From Bradyrhizobium sp. CSS354 (lineage in GTDB: Bacteria; Pseudomonadota; Alphaproteobacteria; Rhizobiales; Xanthobacteraceae): 64,000 nt of DNA. The notes under the pieces were generated by a model, which made no database searches, was not told the DNA's origin, and saw only the letters and a program-made list of their open reading frames with translations. How positions within the stretch are numbered: the stretch's first letter is position 1; each line of letters starts with the position of its first letter. Location: assembly GCF_029051725.1 (NCBI RefSeq), contig NZ_JAACFU010000009.1:1-64000 (forward strand). The letters run 5' to 3'. Shown here piece by piece: positions 32,757 to 43,182 of this stretch. The position numbers and the translations under genes were made by a program.

Positions 32757-33074
32757 TTAATCCTCACCCTCCCCTTCGCGAATAGTCATCTGAGTTTTTT
32801 CGAGAATGCTCTCGAGAGCGTCCAGTTCGTCGGCGCTCAGCTTGTTGAGGTCGTAGCCGATTTCTTGGTGGCTGCCATCGAAGACGCCACATTCTCGGGC
32901 GATCTCAACTATAACTTTCGTCGCGTGAGCATCCCCTTGCAATGCCCGGTCCGCCTGGTCCGCGACGATAGCGCTCAGCAGCGCAACTCTTTGACGACTG
33001 GACCCTTTGCGTAAAACAACCGGTGTTTCGAGAAGGTCTCGAAGCTCGGCTTTTAGATTCTTTCGGCTTTTCAT
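32757..33074 (-). CDS. DUF5681-like hypothetical protein
   Basis: A 105-residue protein from ATG 33074, chosen for CTGGAGATCCGCC upstream. The sequence MKSRKNLKAELRDLLETPVV, the segment LSAIVADQADRALQGDAHAT and KVIVEIARECGVFD follow the C-terminal layout of DUF5681-type proteins (a basic start, an alpha-helical region, A-L-x-G-D-x-x-A), but the usual N-terminal GNPKGRPKG motif is missing. The C-terminus LSADELDALESILEK is acidic. Such genes often sit in phage- or plasmid-derived segments. Function unknown; family assignment tentative. Confidence 0.6.
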   Translation of the reverse strand: MKSRKNLKAELRDLLETPVVLRKGSSRQRVALLSAIVADQADRALQGDAHATKVIVEIARECGVFDGSHQEIGYDLNKLSADELDALESILEKTQMTIREGEGED

Positions 33075-33603
33075 GGCGGATCTCCAGATGCGCGCTACAC
33101 GCGAGTGATGGGTGAATTTCGGATTGTTGTCGCGGTCGCATCGCGCCAGCGACGTTTGCTCGCTGCATTCGACGAATGCAATGAATCGGCATCGTGGCCG
33201 GTGTCGGCATCGCTCGATCACCGCCTTGCAGGCTTCGCCCGCGGCCGCCCATTCAATGGGGGCGCAAAAGATTGTATCGCAATTGCAGAGCTTAGCAAGA
33301 CGTGGATCAGTTCAACGGCTTAGGCGCTCCGCGCTTTGCGAATTGGGCGCCCGCGAAGCTTATTGAAAAAATCTCGCAGCTGAGCCATAATCTGACTGCG
33401 GCGACGAGTTCGCCCGCAGCGTCTCGGGATCCGAGGCAGCGCAGTTTCCGCGGATCGCCGAGACTGTGACTTTCACTTTACTGCACATGTTCGTGGCACG
33501 CCGGCTACGCCGGCAGCCAACAGATTGCGTGCGCCTCCAGCTCCACGGCCGAGCGGGGGAGGGCAAGTTGTTGCCGCGTCGGCCGATAGCCACGGAGCAC
33601 CCC
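33075..33603. other. Gene-poor stretch
   Basis: About 530 bases between divergent genes. No supportable gene; it should contain the promoters of the DUF5681-like gene and of the 33604-34746 pair. Confidence 0.35.
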
Positions 33604-34191
33604 ATGAGCCCGCGATATGACAGCAAGCAATTCGACCTTCTAATCTCGGCAAGTTCATTGCTCATTACCGAATCCAAGGAAGCGTTCGCGACCCTGCAAC
33701 GAGAATTGGCGCGTGAAATACAACCCAAGAATATCGTCGAGAGAATCTTCCTTGACGACGTTGCCGCCTGTATCTGGGAGATGATGCGGCTACGACGATG
33801 CAGGGACCACGTCATCAACTTGGCCTTCAGACAGGCAATTTCTGAGGTCCTGGACCGCGTTCTGGGCCCGCCTGAGAGTCCCGCCGAATGCGAAGCGCGC
33901 ACCGCGCTCGAACGTGACTGGTTCTCTAAGCCGGAGGCGCGGCGAGAGCTTGCAAAACAGCTCGCCGAGTTTCAGCTCGACGAGGGTGTGATCGAAGCCG
34001 CCGCGATCAGCAGCCAAGTTGATCAGCTCGAGTGCCTCGACCGGATGATTTCGGCGCAGCAGGTGCGTCTGCACCGCGCTCTTGGTGCCATTTCGAACTA
34101 CCGGGCGGCGTTTGCGCTTCAGGTCCGGACCGCGCTGGAGCGCGCGGCGGACCAACCCTCGCTGGGGCAGCTCGAAGCTCACGTGGGGTGA
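33604..34191 (+). CDS. Hypothetical protein, first of a linked pair
   Basis: A 195-residue protein from ATG 33604 with CACGGAGCACCCC before it; the frame is open further upstream but without a ribosome site. It is helical and charged throughout: MSPRYDSKQFDLLISASSLL, then ESKEAFATLQRELAREIQPK, DDVAACIWEMMRLRRCRDHV and a C-terminal helix (QVRTALERAADQPSLGQL). No catalytic motif, signal or membrane helix is visible. The next gene starts three bases after its stop, so the two proteins probably work together. I do not recognise a characterised relative. Confidence 0.7.
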   Translation: MSPRYDSKQFDLLISASSLLITESKEAFATLQRELAREIQPKNIVERIFLDDVAACIWEMMRLRRCRDHVINLAFRQAISEVLDRVLGPPESPAECEARTALERDWFSKPEARRELAKQLAEFQLDEGVIEAAAISSQVDQLECLDRMISAQQVRLHRALGAISNYRAAFALQVRTALERAADQPSLGQLEAHVG

Positions 34192-34194
34192 ACT

Positions 34195-34746
34195 ATGGCG
34201 AGCCAAGGCCAGATCGCCGCGAACCGGGAGAATGCGCGCAAGAGCACTGGGCCGCGCTCGCGCGGCGGCAAGGCACGCGTCAGCCAAAACGCTTGGCGCC
34301 ATGGGCTCTCCACACCGTTCCAAGCCAATGCCGCGCAGATCAAGATGATCGAGAAGCTCGCCAAGCAAATCGCTGGCCCTCTGCGCGGCCGCATCGCGCT
34401 TGAGTTGGCCCGCGCCGCGGCGATCGCCGCGTTCGACCTCGCCCGTGTCCGCCAGGCGAAAGCGCAAATCATCAAAGACGCACCGGGATCCGTCGAGCCG
34501 CCGCCGATTTTCACGGGAAGCATAGGAGAAACGCGCTATCTCAAGCTCGCGCTGCGGCGCAAGGCTTTGCCCCCGCGACCGACACCAGAGGACCTATGGT
34601 CGACGATGCCCTGTGACGAGGCAGAACCCACCGCCGAGGCTGTACGCCGGGCGCTGCCACAGCTCGCTAGGTTGGACCGCTATGAGGCGCGCGCTGTGGC
34701 CCGGCGCGACCGCGCGATCCGCGCCATCATCAAGCTCGGCTGTTGA
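34195..34746 (+). CDS. Hypothetical protein with STGPRSRGGKAR-type N-terminal motif
   Basis: A 183-residue protein three bases downstream of its partner. The N-terminus SQGQIAANRENARKSTGPRS, then RGGKARVSQNAWRHGLS, is a recurrent motif in proteins of unknown function from rhizobia and planctomycetes (N-x-x-N-A-x-K-S-T-G-P-x-T/S-x-x-G-K-x-x-x-x-x-N-A-x-x-H-G-L). The rest is helical with basic patches (ALRRKALPPRPTPEDLW, LARLDRYEARAVARRDRAIR). The motif is Lys/Arg/Gly-rich and could contact nucleic acid; that is a guess. Translational coupling with 33604-34191 is likely. Confidence 0.75.
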   Translation: MASQGQIAANRENARKSTGPRSRGGKARVSQNAWRHGLSTPFQANAAQIKMIEKLAKQIAGPLRGRIALELARAAAIAAFDLARVRQAKAQIIKDAPGSVEPPPIFTGSIGETRYLKLALRRKALPPRPTPEDLWSTMPCDEAEPTAEAVRRALPQLARLDRYEARAVARRDRAIRAIIKLGC

Positions 34747-34940
34747 CAATGGATCCGCTTCAAGCGGCGCGAAAACATGCAGGGAAATACAATTATAAGT
34801 AGAAATGTGGCCCAACGATTGCGGCCCCGTGCAGAAGGAACCCAATTTTCCTCCGAACTTGTAACGGGTTGGGACTGAGCAGAAGCTGGACTAGACCTCC
34901 TGCAAAGACATCGCCATGAATCCAGGCTAACCATTCGGTC

Positions 34941-35831
34941 ATGACTGATGACACGCACACGATGCGCAGCGGCGGGCTCACTGCGGCCATCAAGGCACAA
35001 GGCGCCGAGATGTGTTCACTGGCGAGCGATGCCGGCGTCGAGTTCGTCTGGCAGGCGGAGCCGGCCTGGCCGCGCCATGCGCCGCTGCTATTTCCGATCG
35101 TCGGGCGTCTCGCCAATGACGAATTGCGGCATCGGGGCAGGACCTACCGGATGACCCAGCACGGCTTCGCGCGTGACAGCCGCTTTGCGTGGGCGGAACG
35201 TGGCGAAAGTCGCTGTGTCCTGGTGCTCGAAGACAGCGAGACGACGCGCGCGCTCTACCCCTTCGCGTTCCGCCTGACGGCAACCTATGCGCTCGACGAA
35301 TCCGGTCTCGATCTTTCACTCGTGGTCGCGAACACCGGCAAGGAGATATTGCCGGCCTCGCTCGGCGGCCATCCCGCTTTCAACTGGCCGCTCCAACCGG
35401 GACTGGCGAAGGAGAGTTACGCGCTGAGCTTCGCGAACGCAGAGCCATCTCCCGTCCGCCGTCTCGACGGCGGCTTGCTGCGTCCGGCAACGGAGCCGAG
35501 CCCGATCAAAGGCTCCGTGTTGCCCTTGTCCGAATCCCTGTTCGTCGACGACGCAATCATCTTCGATCGGATCGCGAGCAATTCGGTCCGTTATGCCGCG
35601 GAGCAGGGCGCGTCCGCCGGGCCGTGGTTGGAAATGTCATGGCGAGGCTTTCGCGAGCTTGGCGTCTGGTCGAAACCGTCGGGCGCGCCGTTCCTCTGCA
35701 TCGAGCCCTGGCGCGGCTATGCCAGTCCCACGGGCTTCGACGGCGAGTTCGCCGACAAGCCCGGCCTGATGCACATCGCGCCCGGAACGGAGGAGCAGTT
35801 GTCGTTTCGGGTCGAGGTTGGATCGGCCTGA
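34941..35831 (+). CDS. Aldose 1-epimerase family protein
   Basis: A 296-residue GalM-like protein that interconverts anomers of a sugar, or acts on a hexose-6-phosphate. Family features are LLFPIVGRLANDELRHRGRT near the N-terminus, YRMTQHGFARDSRF with the conserved His and Arg, SLGGHPAFNWPL with the second conserved His, and a C-terminal catalytic-type Glu in CIEPWRGYASP. This layout fits the LacX/YphB-like subgroup. The start ATG has little ribosome site. It is convergent with the hydrolase gene at 35862 and is the first core-like gene after the accessory region. Confidence 0.85.
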   Translation: MTDDTHTMRSGGLTAAIKAQGAEMCSLASDAGVEFVWQAEPAWPRHAPLLFPIVGRLANDELRHRGRTYRMTQHGFARDSRFAWAERGESRCVLVLEDSETTRALYPFAFRLTATYALDESGLDLSLVVANTGKEILPASLGGHPAFNWPLQPGLAKESYALSFANAEPSPVRRLDGGLLRPATEPSPIKGSVLPLSESLFVDDAIIFDRIASNSVRYAAEQGASAGPWLEMSWRGFRELGVWSKPSGAPFLCIEPWRGYASPTGFDGEFADKPGLMHIAPGTEEQLSFRVEVGSA

Positions 35832-35861
35832 GGCCGGACGGCCTTCGCGCATCTCGAGTTC

Positions 35862-36710
35862 TCAGACCTCGATCCGTGTGAGGTCCTCGCCGAGCACGAC
35901 TGGACCTGCGTAGTCCCGCCTGACGTCCGCAAGCAGCGCGTTCAGCATGGAATCGTCGGTGCGAGGCCGGTGATGGGTCAGCGCGAGCTTCTTGACGCCG
36001 GCCTTGGCCGCGACCTTCCCGACCGTATCGCCGCAGGCGATCGTGAATTTCGCAAGCCGGCGCAGGTGCTCGGTGTCGATCTCCGGCGTGGCGAGGAAGC
36101 AGCACTGGACCAGCAGGTCGGCCCCCTGAGCCAACCGCTCGAGACCGGGGCAGGGCACCGTGTCGCCGGAAATTGCGATGACCTTGCCCTCGGCCTCGAA
36201 GCGATAGCCGAGACACATCCAGCGTGCGAGGAAGGCCGGCGACATGTCGAGGCCGTCGCCATGCGAGACCAGTTCGGCGCTGATCTTCCAGCGCCCGGTG
36301 TCGAGAACGGGGCCCGGTATAATGTCGGTCGCGACGACAGGTTTCCACCCGCCAAAGCTCGGCTCGCCCTGATCGCGCCAGGCGATGTCCTTGTCGTAGA
36401 CCTGCGTGACGAGCGTATTGACGAGCCGTTCGGTATCCGGCGGTCCATAGATGCGCAGATCGTCCTTGCGCCCGTGCAACCATGAATTGAGCATCACATC
36501 GTAGAGGTCGCCGATGTGGTCGAAATGGTGATGGGTGAGAAAGACCGTGTTGATCGAGCCGAGCGGCACGCCCGCCTTGCTGAGCTGCACCATGACGCCG
36601 CGGCCTGCGTCGATCAGGACATTTTCCTCGCCGAGCCTGATCAGCGTGGTCGTCGCCATGCGGCGCGGGTCCGGGCGCGGGCCCCCGGTGCCGAGCAGGA
36701 TGATTTCCAT
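35862..36710 (-). CDS. Metallo-beta-lactamase-fold hydrolase
   Basis: A 282-residue protein from ATG 36710, chosen because CCAGGAGGTGGCGCC (AGGAGGT, five bases away) precedes it. The N-terminus MEIILLGTGGPRPDPRRMAT and the metal motif FLTHHHFDHIGD (H-x-H-x-D-H) identify the fold. Further metal ligands are probably in VSHGDGLDM, ISGDTVPCPG and ALTHHRP. The order resembles ribonuclease Z/arylsulfatase-like members of the superfamily. The cytoplasmic substrate cannot be named from sequence. No signal peptide. Confidence 0.88.
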   Translation of the reverse strand: MEIILLGTGGPRPDPRRMATTTLIRLGEENVLIDAGRGVMVQLSKAGVPLGSINTVFLTHHHFDHIGDLYDVMLNSWLHGRKDDLRIYGPPDTERLVNTLVTQVYDKDIAWRDQGEPSFGGWKPVVATDIIPGPVLDTGRWKISAELVSHGDGLDMSPAFLARWMCLGYRFEAEGKVIAISGDTVPCPGLERLAQGADLLVQCCFLATPEIDTEHLRRLAKFTIACGDTVGKVAAKAGVKKLALTHHRPRTDDSMLNALLADVRRDYAGPVVLGEDLTRIEV

Positions 36711-37038
36711 GGCGCCACCTCCTGGGTCAGGCTTTTCGGGCGCCACAGTAGATTTGAAGCTCTTGGCGTGGCAAGCGGCCGCGGGATGGGCTTCAGCCCG
36801 CACAACAGCCGCTTGTGCGGGGCTCCCGAACATGATGCGTGGGATGAGAAGTGTGGGCCAATTCATACTTAATCCAGCTCGATCGTGACCAATGTTGTTT
36901 GGGCGCGATAACGCGCCTAGTATTGCAGCAGGCAATTCGAGGGGGCTCGAACGAGTCGTGAATGTACGTTCACAGGACGGCGCGCTCGGCGACCTGAGCT
37001 TCCAGGCCGGCCCGCAAGCACACAGGACATCCAACATC

Positions 37039-37770
37039 GTGGCTGATTCCGCAGTTCAGGAATTGCGTGTCGCCGGCCGCGAGCGGCTGATCGTGGTCGA
37101 GGACGATCCGGTGACGCGGACGATGCTGGTCGGTTATTTCAGCGAAAACAATTTCGAAGTGGTCGGCGCCGGCTCCTGCGCCGAATGCCGCCAGGCGCTG
37201 CGGACGCGGACCGATCTCGTCTTCCTCGACGTGCAGCTGCCTGATGGCGACGGCTTCGATCTCGCCAAGGAGATCCAGGCGACCAGCAACGCGGGCATCA
37301 TCTTCGTCACCCGCCGCGACACCGACGTCGATCGCATCCTCGGCCTCGAGGTCGCGGGCGACCACTACGTTACCAAGCCGATCAATTTGCGCGACCTGCT
37401 CGCGCGCGCGCGAAGCGTGCTGCGGCGGCGCTCGATCGACCGCAAGGCGGCGCGCAACCATAATTCGATCGCCTTCGGCGACTGGATCATCGACCTGACG
37501 CGGCGCGAGCTGCTCGGCAGCGACGGCAAGCCGGTGGCGCTGACGCGCGCCGAATTCGACCTGCTCGCGGCGCTCGTCGGTGCCGACGGCAGGCCGCTCA
37601 GCCGCGACTATCTGATCGAGGTGGTCAGCAACCGCCAGGCCGAGGTCGACATCCGCACTGTCGATGCCTTGGTGGCGAGGCTGCGCCGCAAGCTGGTCGG
37701 CAGCGGCACGCCCGTCATCACCACAGTCACCGGCGTCGGCTACAAGCTCGCGCTGAGCGAACGGCTCTAG
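37039..37770 (+). CDS. OmpR/PhoB-type response regulator
   Basis: I prefer GTG 37039, giving 243 residues, because the usual regulator fold begins there; ATG 36892 would add 49 poorly conserved residues. The receiver domain (about 12-125) has the acidic pair VVEDDP, the phosphoacceptor in FLDVQLPDGDG (D64) and the lysine in VTKPINLRDLL (K113). The winged-helix DNA-binding domain (about 145-240) has LTRAEFDLLAALV and RTVDALVARLRRKL, VTGVGYKL. It resembles TorR-type regulators. No sensor kinase gene is adjacent, so it is an orphan in this window. Confidence 0.88.
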   Translation: MADSAVQELRVAGRERLIVVEDDPVTRTMLVGYFSENNFEVVGAGSCAECRQALRTRTDLVFLDVQLPDGDGFDLAKEIQATSNAGIIFVTRRDTDVDRILGLEVAGDHYVTKPINLRDLLARARSVLRRRSIDRKAARNHNSIAFGDWIIDLTRRELLGSDGKPVALTRAEFDLLAALVGADGRPLSRDYLIEVVSNRQAEVDIRTVDALVARLRRKLVGSGTPVITTVTGVGYKLALSERL

Positions 37771-37812
37771 ACGCAGGCGCAGCACGAAATAGTGCCGGCT
37801 GCGCCGCCGGGT

Positions 37813-37914
37813 TCAGCCACTGAAACCGACCAGGAATCGAATCGCGAGAAAGGCCGACAAGGCCACGGCACCGGTCGCGACGATTGCAAACAAAACTCTC
37901 AAACTATTGTGCAT
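37813..37914 (-). CDS. 33-residue membrane peptide
   Basis: A frame from ATG 37914 to TGA 37813, in the gap between the response regulator and the transglycosylase genes: MHNSLRVLFAIVATGAVALS, then AFLAIRFLVGFSG. It is a single membrane helix with a basic N-terminal end. The ribosome site is weak (GAGATC). It could be a real small membrane protein. Confidence 0.35.
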   Translation of the reverse strand: MHNSLRVLFAIVATGAVALSAFLAIRFLVGFSG

Positions 37915-38001
37915 GATCTCTATTCAGGTTCGGTTTCAAAGTTCGGTTTCAAAAATGTCGTTCGTCCATCGGCTGCTCGTCTCGAGGCAGCAACTCTAAT
38001 T

Positions 38002-38808
38002 CTATTGGCGTGATGCGACCCGTTTCCACTTGGCTTCGACGCGAGCCTTGATGAGGCGGACCCGGGCTTCCTGTGCTGCCCAATAGGCCCTGCTCGCGAC
38101 CGCCGTGCCTTGACGGTAACGCGCGTAAACGTCCTTCGGCTGTGCCGGTCTCTTTTGATTGTGCGCCGACCTCTGATTGTGCGCTGACTTCGAGACGGTG
38201 GGCGTCGGTGTTGGCGCCGGTGCCACATCTGGGACGGCCGCAGCCTGGTTTCCCACACTCGTCGAGTTCATCGAGACAAGACGATTGCGGGCGCGATTAC
38301 AATAAACCTGGGAGCGCGGGGTCATGGACTCCTCGTCATGACCGGCTCGATATTTCATCAGGGCTCGGCAAAGGTCCCCGCCTGCCAGGCGCCATGCGCG
38401 GCTCAGATAGAGAACGCCGTAGTGGATGTTGATGTCCGGCTCTGCGAGCTCTGTGCTATTTCCCCGAAATCCAAGCATCGCTGCCGTTTCGGGCCGAACC
38501 TGCATGAGGCCGATCTCGCCGACGGCGCCGATGGTGCCTGGATTGTATCCGCTTTCAACGAAGACGACGGCCTCCGCGATGTCGGCGGGCAGATCGGTCT
38601 TGGCCGTTTCTCTTTCGATAATTTTTCGGATTGCCGCCCGCGACGCCGGCGTCTCTCCAGCGCCGAGATCTGCATCGCGAGCGCCCGCCGCCAACGCCGG
38701 TTCCACGTCGTTCTGGGCGTGCACGGAGGTGGATGCCAACCAAAGCACAGCGATCGCAACGTGTGTCCACGCTGCGCGGGCATTGATGTGTGTTCGATCC
38801 CGCAGCAT
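38002..38808 (-). CDS. Lytic transglycosylase, SLT domain
   Basis: A 268-residue exported protein from ATG 38808 (GTG 38814 is possible). A signal peptide (HVAIAVLWLASTSVHAQ) is followed by the transglycosylase domain at about 60-170. The catalytic Glu is in AVVFVESGYNP, then GAVGEIGLMQVRPETAAMLG, INIHYGVLYLSRAW and MKYRAGHDE complete the soluble lytic transglycosylase motifs. It would cleave peptidoglycan glycan strands in the periplasm. The C-terminal 90 residues are Pro/Thr/Lys-rich and basic (PAPTPTPTVSK, KARVEAKWKRV), likely wall-binding or disordered. Similar enzymes often serve as secretion-apparatus helpers, but none is near. Confidence 0.88.
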   Translation of the reverse strand: MLRDRTHINARAAWTHVAIAVLWLASTSVHAQNDVEPALAAGARDADLGAGETPASRAAIRKIIERETAKTDLPADIAEAVVFVESGYNPGTIGAVGEIGLMQVRPETAAMLGFRGNSTELAEPDINIHYGVLYLSRAWRLAGGDLCRALMKYRAGHDEESMTPRSQVYCNRARNRLVSMNSTSVGNQAAAVPDVAPAPTPTPTVSKSAHNQRSAHNQKRPAQPKDVYARYRQGTAVASRAYWAAQEARVRLIKARVEAKWKRVASRQ

Positions 38809-38905
38809 GGACACGTATTATATCTTTCGAGTTAACAACCGATTTTCTGACGGCCCGGGGGGCGGCCCGGCTCGGACGGCGCGAGCGGCCGGCGGCGCAA
38901 TGAAG

Positions 38906-40048
38906 CTATCGCGACCGCGAGCTCTGGTCGGTTGATATGCTTGGCGCAGCCCCGGTCAATTTGTCGTCGACCGCATAGAGCGTGCAGGCGGGCGACCATT
39001 TTGTGCAGGCGCCAAGTGAATCGCGCTGGGCGTCGTCGGCCGTCGCGCGCCCCGAACGCCAGCCGTAACCGCCGTTCGGCGATACCGCAAAAGCCTTGTG
39101 CGGCATCGTGCTGGCGAGATAGCGCGCAAACTCCGCACGCGCGGCCTCGCTGAGCTGGCCCGGCGGCGGGAGCGGATCGGGCGGGCTCAGGATGTCGTGG
39201 CCGAGACCTCGCTCGCGTAGGAAGGCGTCGAGATACGGCGTCCATTGCGGACCGCTCACGACCGAATAGAGATAGTGGCCATCGTCGCCAAAGGGCGGCG
39301 CTGCGATGAATTTCGCGTTGCCGCCATTGGCGCGAAATCCGTCATGGAGGCGGCGCGCGAGTTCGGGACCGAAGTAGGAATCGTTGCTGGCATAGACCCA
39401 CAGCATTGGCGCGCGCGAGGTTTTGCCGAACGTGGCGAAGGCCTGCACCAGCCCGTTCGGATTGCAGACGTCGTCGTCGTCGCGCGAGCCGCGTCCGCCG
39501 GCAAAGCTGATTGCGGCGACGAGACCCGCTGGCGCCTGCGCGGTCAACGCGACGGTGGCGAACCCGCCGGCGGAATGGCCGGCTGCGATCATGCCTGATG
39601 TGGTGACGTCGCTTCGGCGCGCCATCGCCTCGATCGCCGCGCGTAAATCAGCCACCGCGACCGCCGCCGCCGGCAGATAAGCGGCATTGGCGCAGCCCCC
39701 GACGCTGTCGACGCGCCCACCGGGCGAGGTGCCGTAGCCGCGCCGCATCACGATCAGCGCGGCAAAGCCGCGCCGGGCATATTCGAGAGCGATGCCGTAA
39801 TATTTGTGCGCGGACATCGTCGCCCGATCGTCGAAACTGCGCGGCGAGCCGTGGCTGAGCAGCGCGAGCGGACAGTGCTTGGTCCCGGCCGGCCGAACCA
39901 GGAACGCCTCCAGCCCCTGCGGCCCGGCCTCGGCCATCGGGATACGCAAATCCTCGGTATAGAACTCCGCGGCCATCGCATCGGGCGCGATGCCGGCCGT
40001 CGCAAGCCAGGCCACCAGAACAACCAAGAGCCTCTGAAACAGCATCAT
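38906..40048 (-). CDS. Exported alpha/beta hydrolase (dienelactone-hydrolase-like)
   Basis: A 380-residue protein from ATG 40048. The signal peptide is MMLFQRLLVVLVAWLATAG, cut after DAMAA. The nucleophile elbow is AAGHSAGGFA; other parts are ALLSHGSPRSFDDR (oxyanion region), ALIVMRRGYGTS, and the likely catalytic His in FGDDGHYLYS. The C-terminal region PNGGYGWRSGRATADDAQ with two cysteines in ACTKWSPACTLYAVDD is a separate small module. It acts on an ester or amide in the periplasm; the substrate is unknown. Frame intact. Confidence 0.85.
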   Translation of the reverse strand: MMLFQRLLVVLVAWLATAGIAPDAMAAEFYTEDLRIPMAEAGPQGLEAFLVRPAGTKHCPLALLSHGSPRSFDDRATMSAHKYYGIALEYARRGFAALIVMRRGYGTSPGGRVDSVGGCANAAYLPAAAVAVADLRAAIEAMARRSDVTTSGMIAAGHSAGGFATVALTAQAPAGLVAAISFAGGRGSRDDDDVCNPNGLVQAFATFGKTSRAPMLWVYASNDSYFGPELARRLHDGFRANGGNAKFIAAPPFGDDGHYLYSVVSGPQWTPYLDAFLRERGLGHDILSPPDPLPPPGQLSEAARAEFARYLASTMPHKAFAVSPNGGYGWRSGRATADDAQRDSLGACTKWSPACTLYAVDDKLTGAAPSISTDQSSRSR

Positions 40049-40189
40049 GCCCCGACTCGAATAGCCCCGATCGGAAGACCATAGCATGATCTCAGGAACG
40101 GCCGCCCCCTCGCGCGTGTTGTGCTCTTGGCGGGGGCTTGGCCGATGCTATGGTATCGCGCAATTCTACGATAGGACGAGGTATACCCA

Positions 40190-41836
<1,647 letters not shown>

Positions 41837-41897
41837 TCGTCGAGCCAAGCGCCGCTGCCACTGCTCCTCCAAGGGAGGACTCGCCGCATCAACAGGT

Positions 41898-42000
41898 GTC
41901 ATCACCCGCGAGAGCGGGTGATCCAGTACGCCGTGGCGCCAGTTGAGTGAACTAATGACCGGCGCGGCGTACTGGATTCCCCGCCTTCGCGGGGAATGAC
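41898..42000. repeat. Intergenic palindromic mosaic element
   Basis: GTCATCACCCGC...GCGGGTGATCCAGTACGCCG, a central spacer, then GCGGCGTACTGGATTCCCCG and CGGGGAATGAC. The two halves are inverted and each ends in a small hairpin. A second member is at 48586-48705. Elements of this layout are common between genes of Bradyrhizobium. Confidence 0.8.
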
Positions 42001-42012
42001 GGCGGAGCAGAT

Positions 42013-42094
42013 GTGTATACACGATTAGATATAAAGGTATTATAATACGTCTTATCTGCCCTTGAACGATTCCATTCCTCCGCTATTGTATACA
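42013..42094. promoter_or_regulatory. Two TGTATACA palindromes upstream of vanA, likely regulator sites
   Basis: TGTATACA occurs at 42014-42021 (within GTGTATACAC) and again at 42087-42094 (TTGTATACATAA), 73 bases apart, in an AT-rich promoter region. Palindromes of the form TTGTATACAA are typical for FCD-type GntR regulators, and such a regulator is encoded between vanA and vanB. The downstream site ends 32 bases before the start codon and could overlap the promoter. Confidence 0.6.
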
Positions 42095-42126
42095 TAACGT
42101 ATTCATAAGCTTTGGGAGTGAGACCG

Positions 42127-43176
42127 GTGACAAAACCCTTCCCGATGAACGCCTGGTATGCCGCCGCCTGGGACGCCGACGTCAAGCCGGCACTGCTGCC
42201 GCGGACGATCTGCGGCAAGCACGTCGTGATGTACCGCAAGGCCGATGGCTCGGTCGCCGCGCTCGAGGATGCCTGCTGGCACCGCCTGGTGCCGCTGTCC
42301 AAGGGCCGGCTCGACGGCGACACCGTCGTCTGCGGCTATCACGGCCTGAAGTACAATGCGCAAGGGCGCTGCACCTTCATGCCCTCGCAGGAGACCATCA
42401 ACCCGTCGGCCTGCGTGCGCGCCTATCCCGTGGTCGAGCGTCACCGCTACATCTGGCTCTGGATGGGCGATCCCGCGCTGGCCGATCCCGCGCTGGTGCC
42501 GGACCTGCACTGGAATCACGACCCGGCCTGGGCTGGCGACGGCAAGACCATCCACGTCAATTGCGACTACCGCCTCGTGCTCGACAATCTCATGGACCTC
42601 ACCCACGAGACATTCGTGCACGGCTCGTCCATCGGCAACGAGGCGGTCGCGGAGGCGCCGTTCGACGTCACTCATGGCGAGAAGACGGTGACGGTGACGC
42701 GCTGGATGCGCGGCATCGAGGCGCCGCCGTTCTGGGCCAAGCAGCTCGGCAAGTCCGGTCTCGTCGATCGCTGGCAGATCATCCGCTTCGAGGCGCCGTG
42801 CACCATTGCGATCGACGTCGGCGTGGCGCCGACCGGCACCGGCGCACCCGAAGGCGACCGCTCGCGGGGCGTCAACGGCTTCGTGCTCAACACCATCACC
42901 CCGGAGACCGAGAAGACCTGCCACTATTTCTGGGCCTTCGTGCGCAATTATCAGCTCGGCGAGCAGCGCATCACCACCGAGATCCGCGAGGGCGTCTCCG
43001 GCATCTTCCACGAGGACGAGCTCATCCTCGAGGCGCAGCAGCGCGCGATGGACGAGAACCCTGATCGCATCTTCTACAATCTCAACATCGACGCCGGCGC
43101 GATGTGGACGCGCAAGCTGATCGACAAGATGGTGGCGAAGGAAAACCCGCCGCAGCACCTCCAGGCCGCGGAGTAA
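42127..43176 (+). CDS. vanA: Vanillate O-demethylase oxygenase subunit
   Basis: Rieske non-haem iron oxygenase that demethylates vanillate to protocatechuate with its reductase VanB. The start is GTG 42127, just after GGGAGTGAGACCG; 349 residues. The Rieske cluster is C50-x-H52 and C69-x2-H72 (ACWHRLVPLSKGRL, VVCGYHGLKY). The mononuclear iron site is in LVLDNLMDLTHETFVHGSSI with the D/H-x4-H residues. The N-terminal FPMNAWYAAAWDADV is family-typical. The operon is vanA-gntR-vanB with gaps of 6 and 10 bases, an unusual position for the regulator. The substrate could be a related methoxyaromatic acid. Confidence 0.9.
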   Translation: MTKPFPMNAWYAAAWDADVKPALLPRTICGKHVVMYRKADGSVAALEDACWHRLVPLSKGRLDGDTVVCGYHGLKYNAQGRCTFMPSQETINPSACVRAYPVVERHRYIWLWMGDPALADPALVPDLHWNHDPAWAGDGKTIHVNCDYRLVLDNLMDLTHETFVHGSSIGNEAVAEAPFDVTHGEKTVTVTRWMRGIEAPPFWAKQLGKSGLVDRWQIIRFEAPCTIAIDVGVAPTGTGAPEGDRSRGVNGFVLNTITPETEKTCHYFWAFVRNYQLGEQRITTEIREGVSGIFHEDELILEAQQRAMDENPDRIFYNLNIDAGAMWTRKLIDKMVAKENPPQHLQAAE

Positions 43177-43182
43177 GCCGAC

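Noticed and set aside
30185..34746. A complete prophage
   Set aside because: Only recombination, XRE and DUF5681-like genes are present; no terminase large subunit, portal, capsid, tail, lysis or integrase gene is visible.
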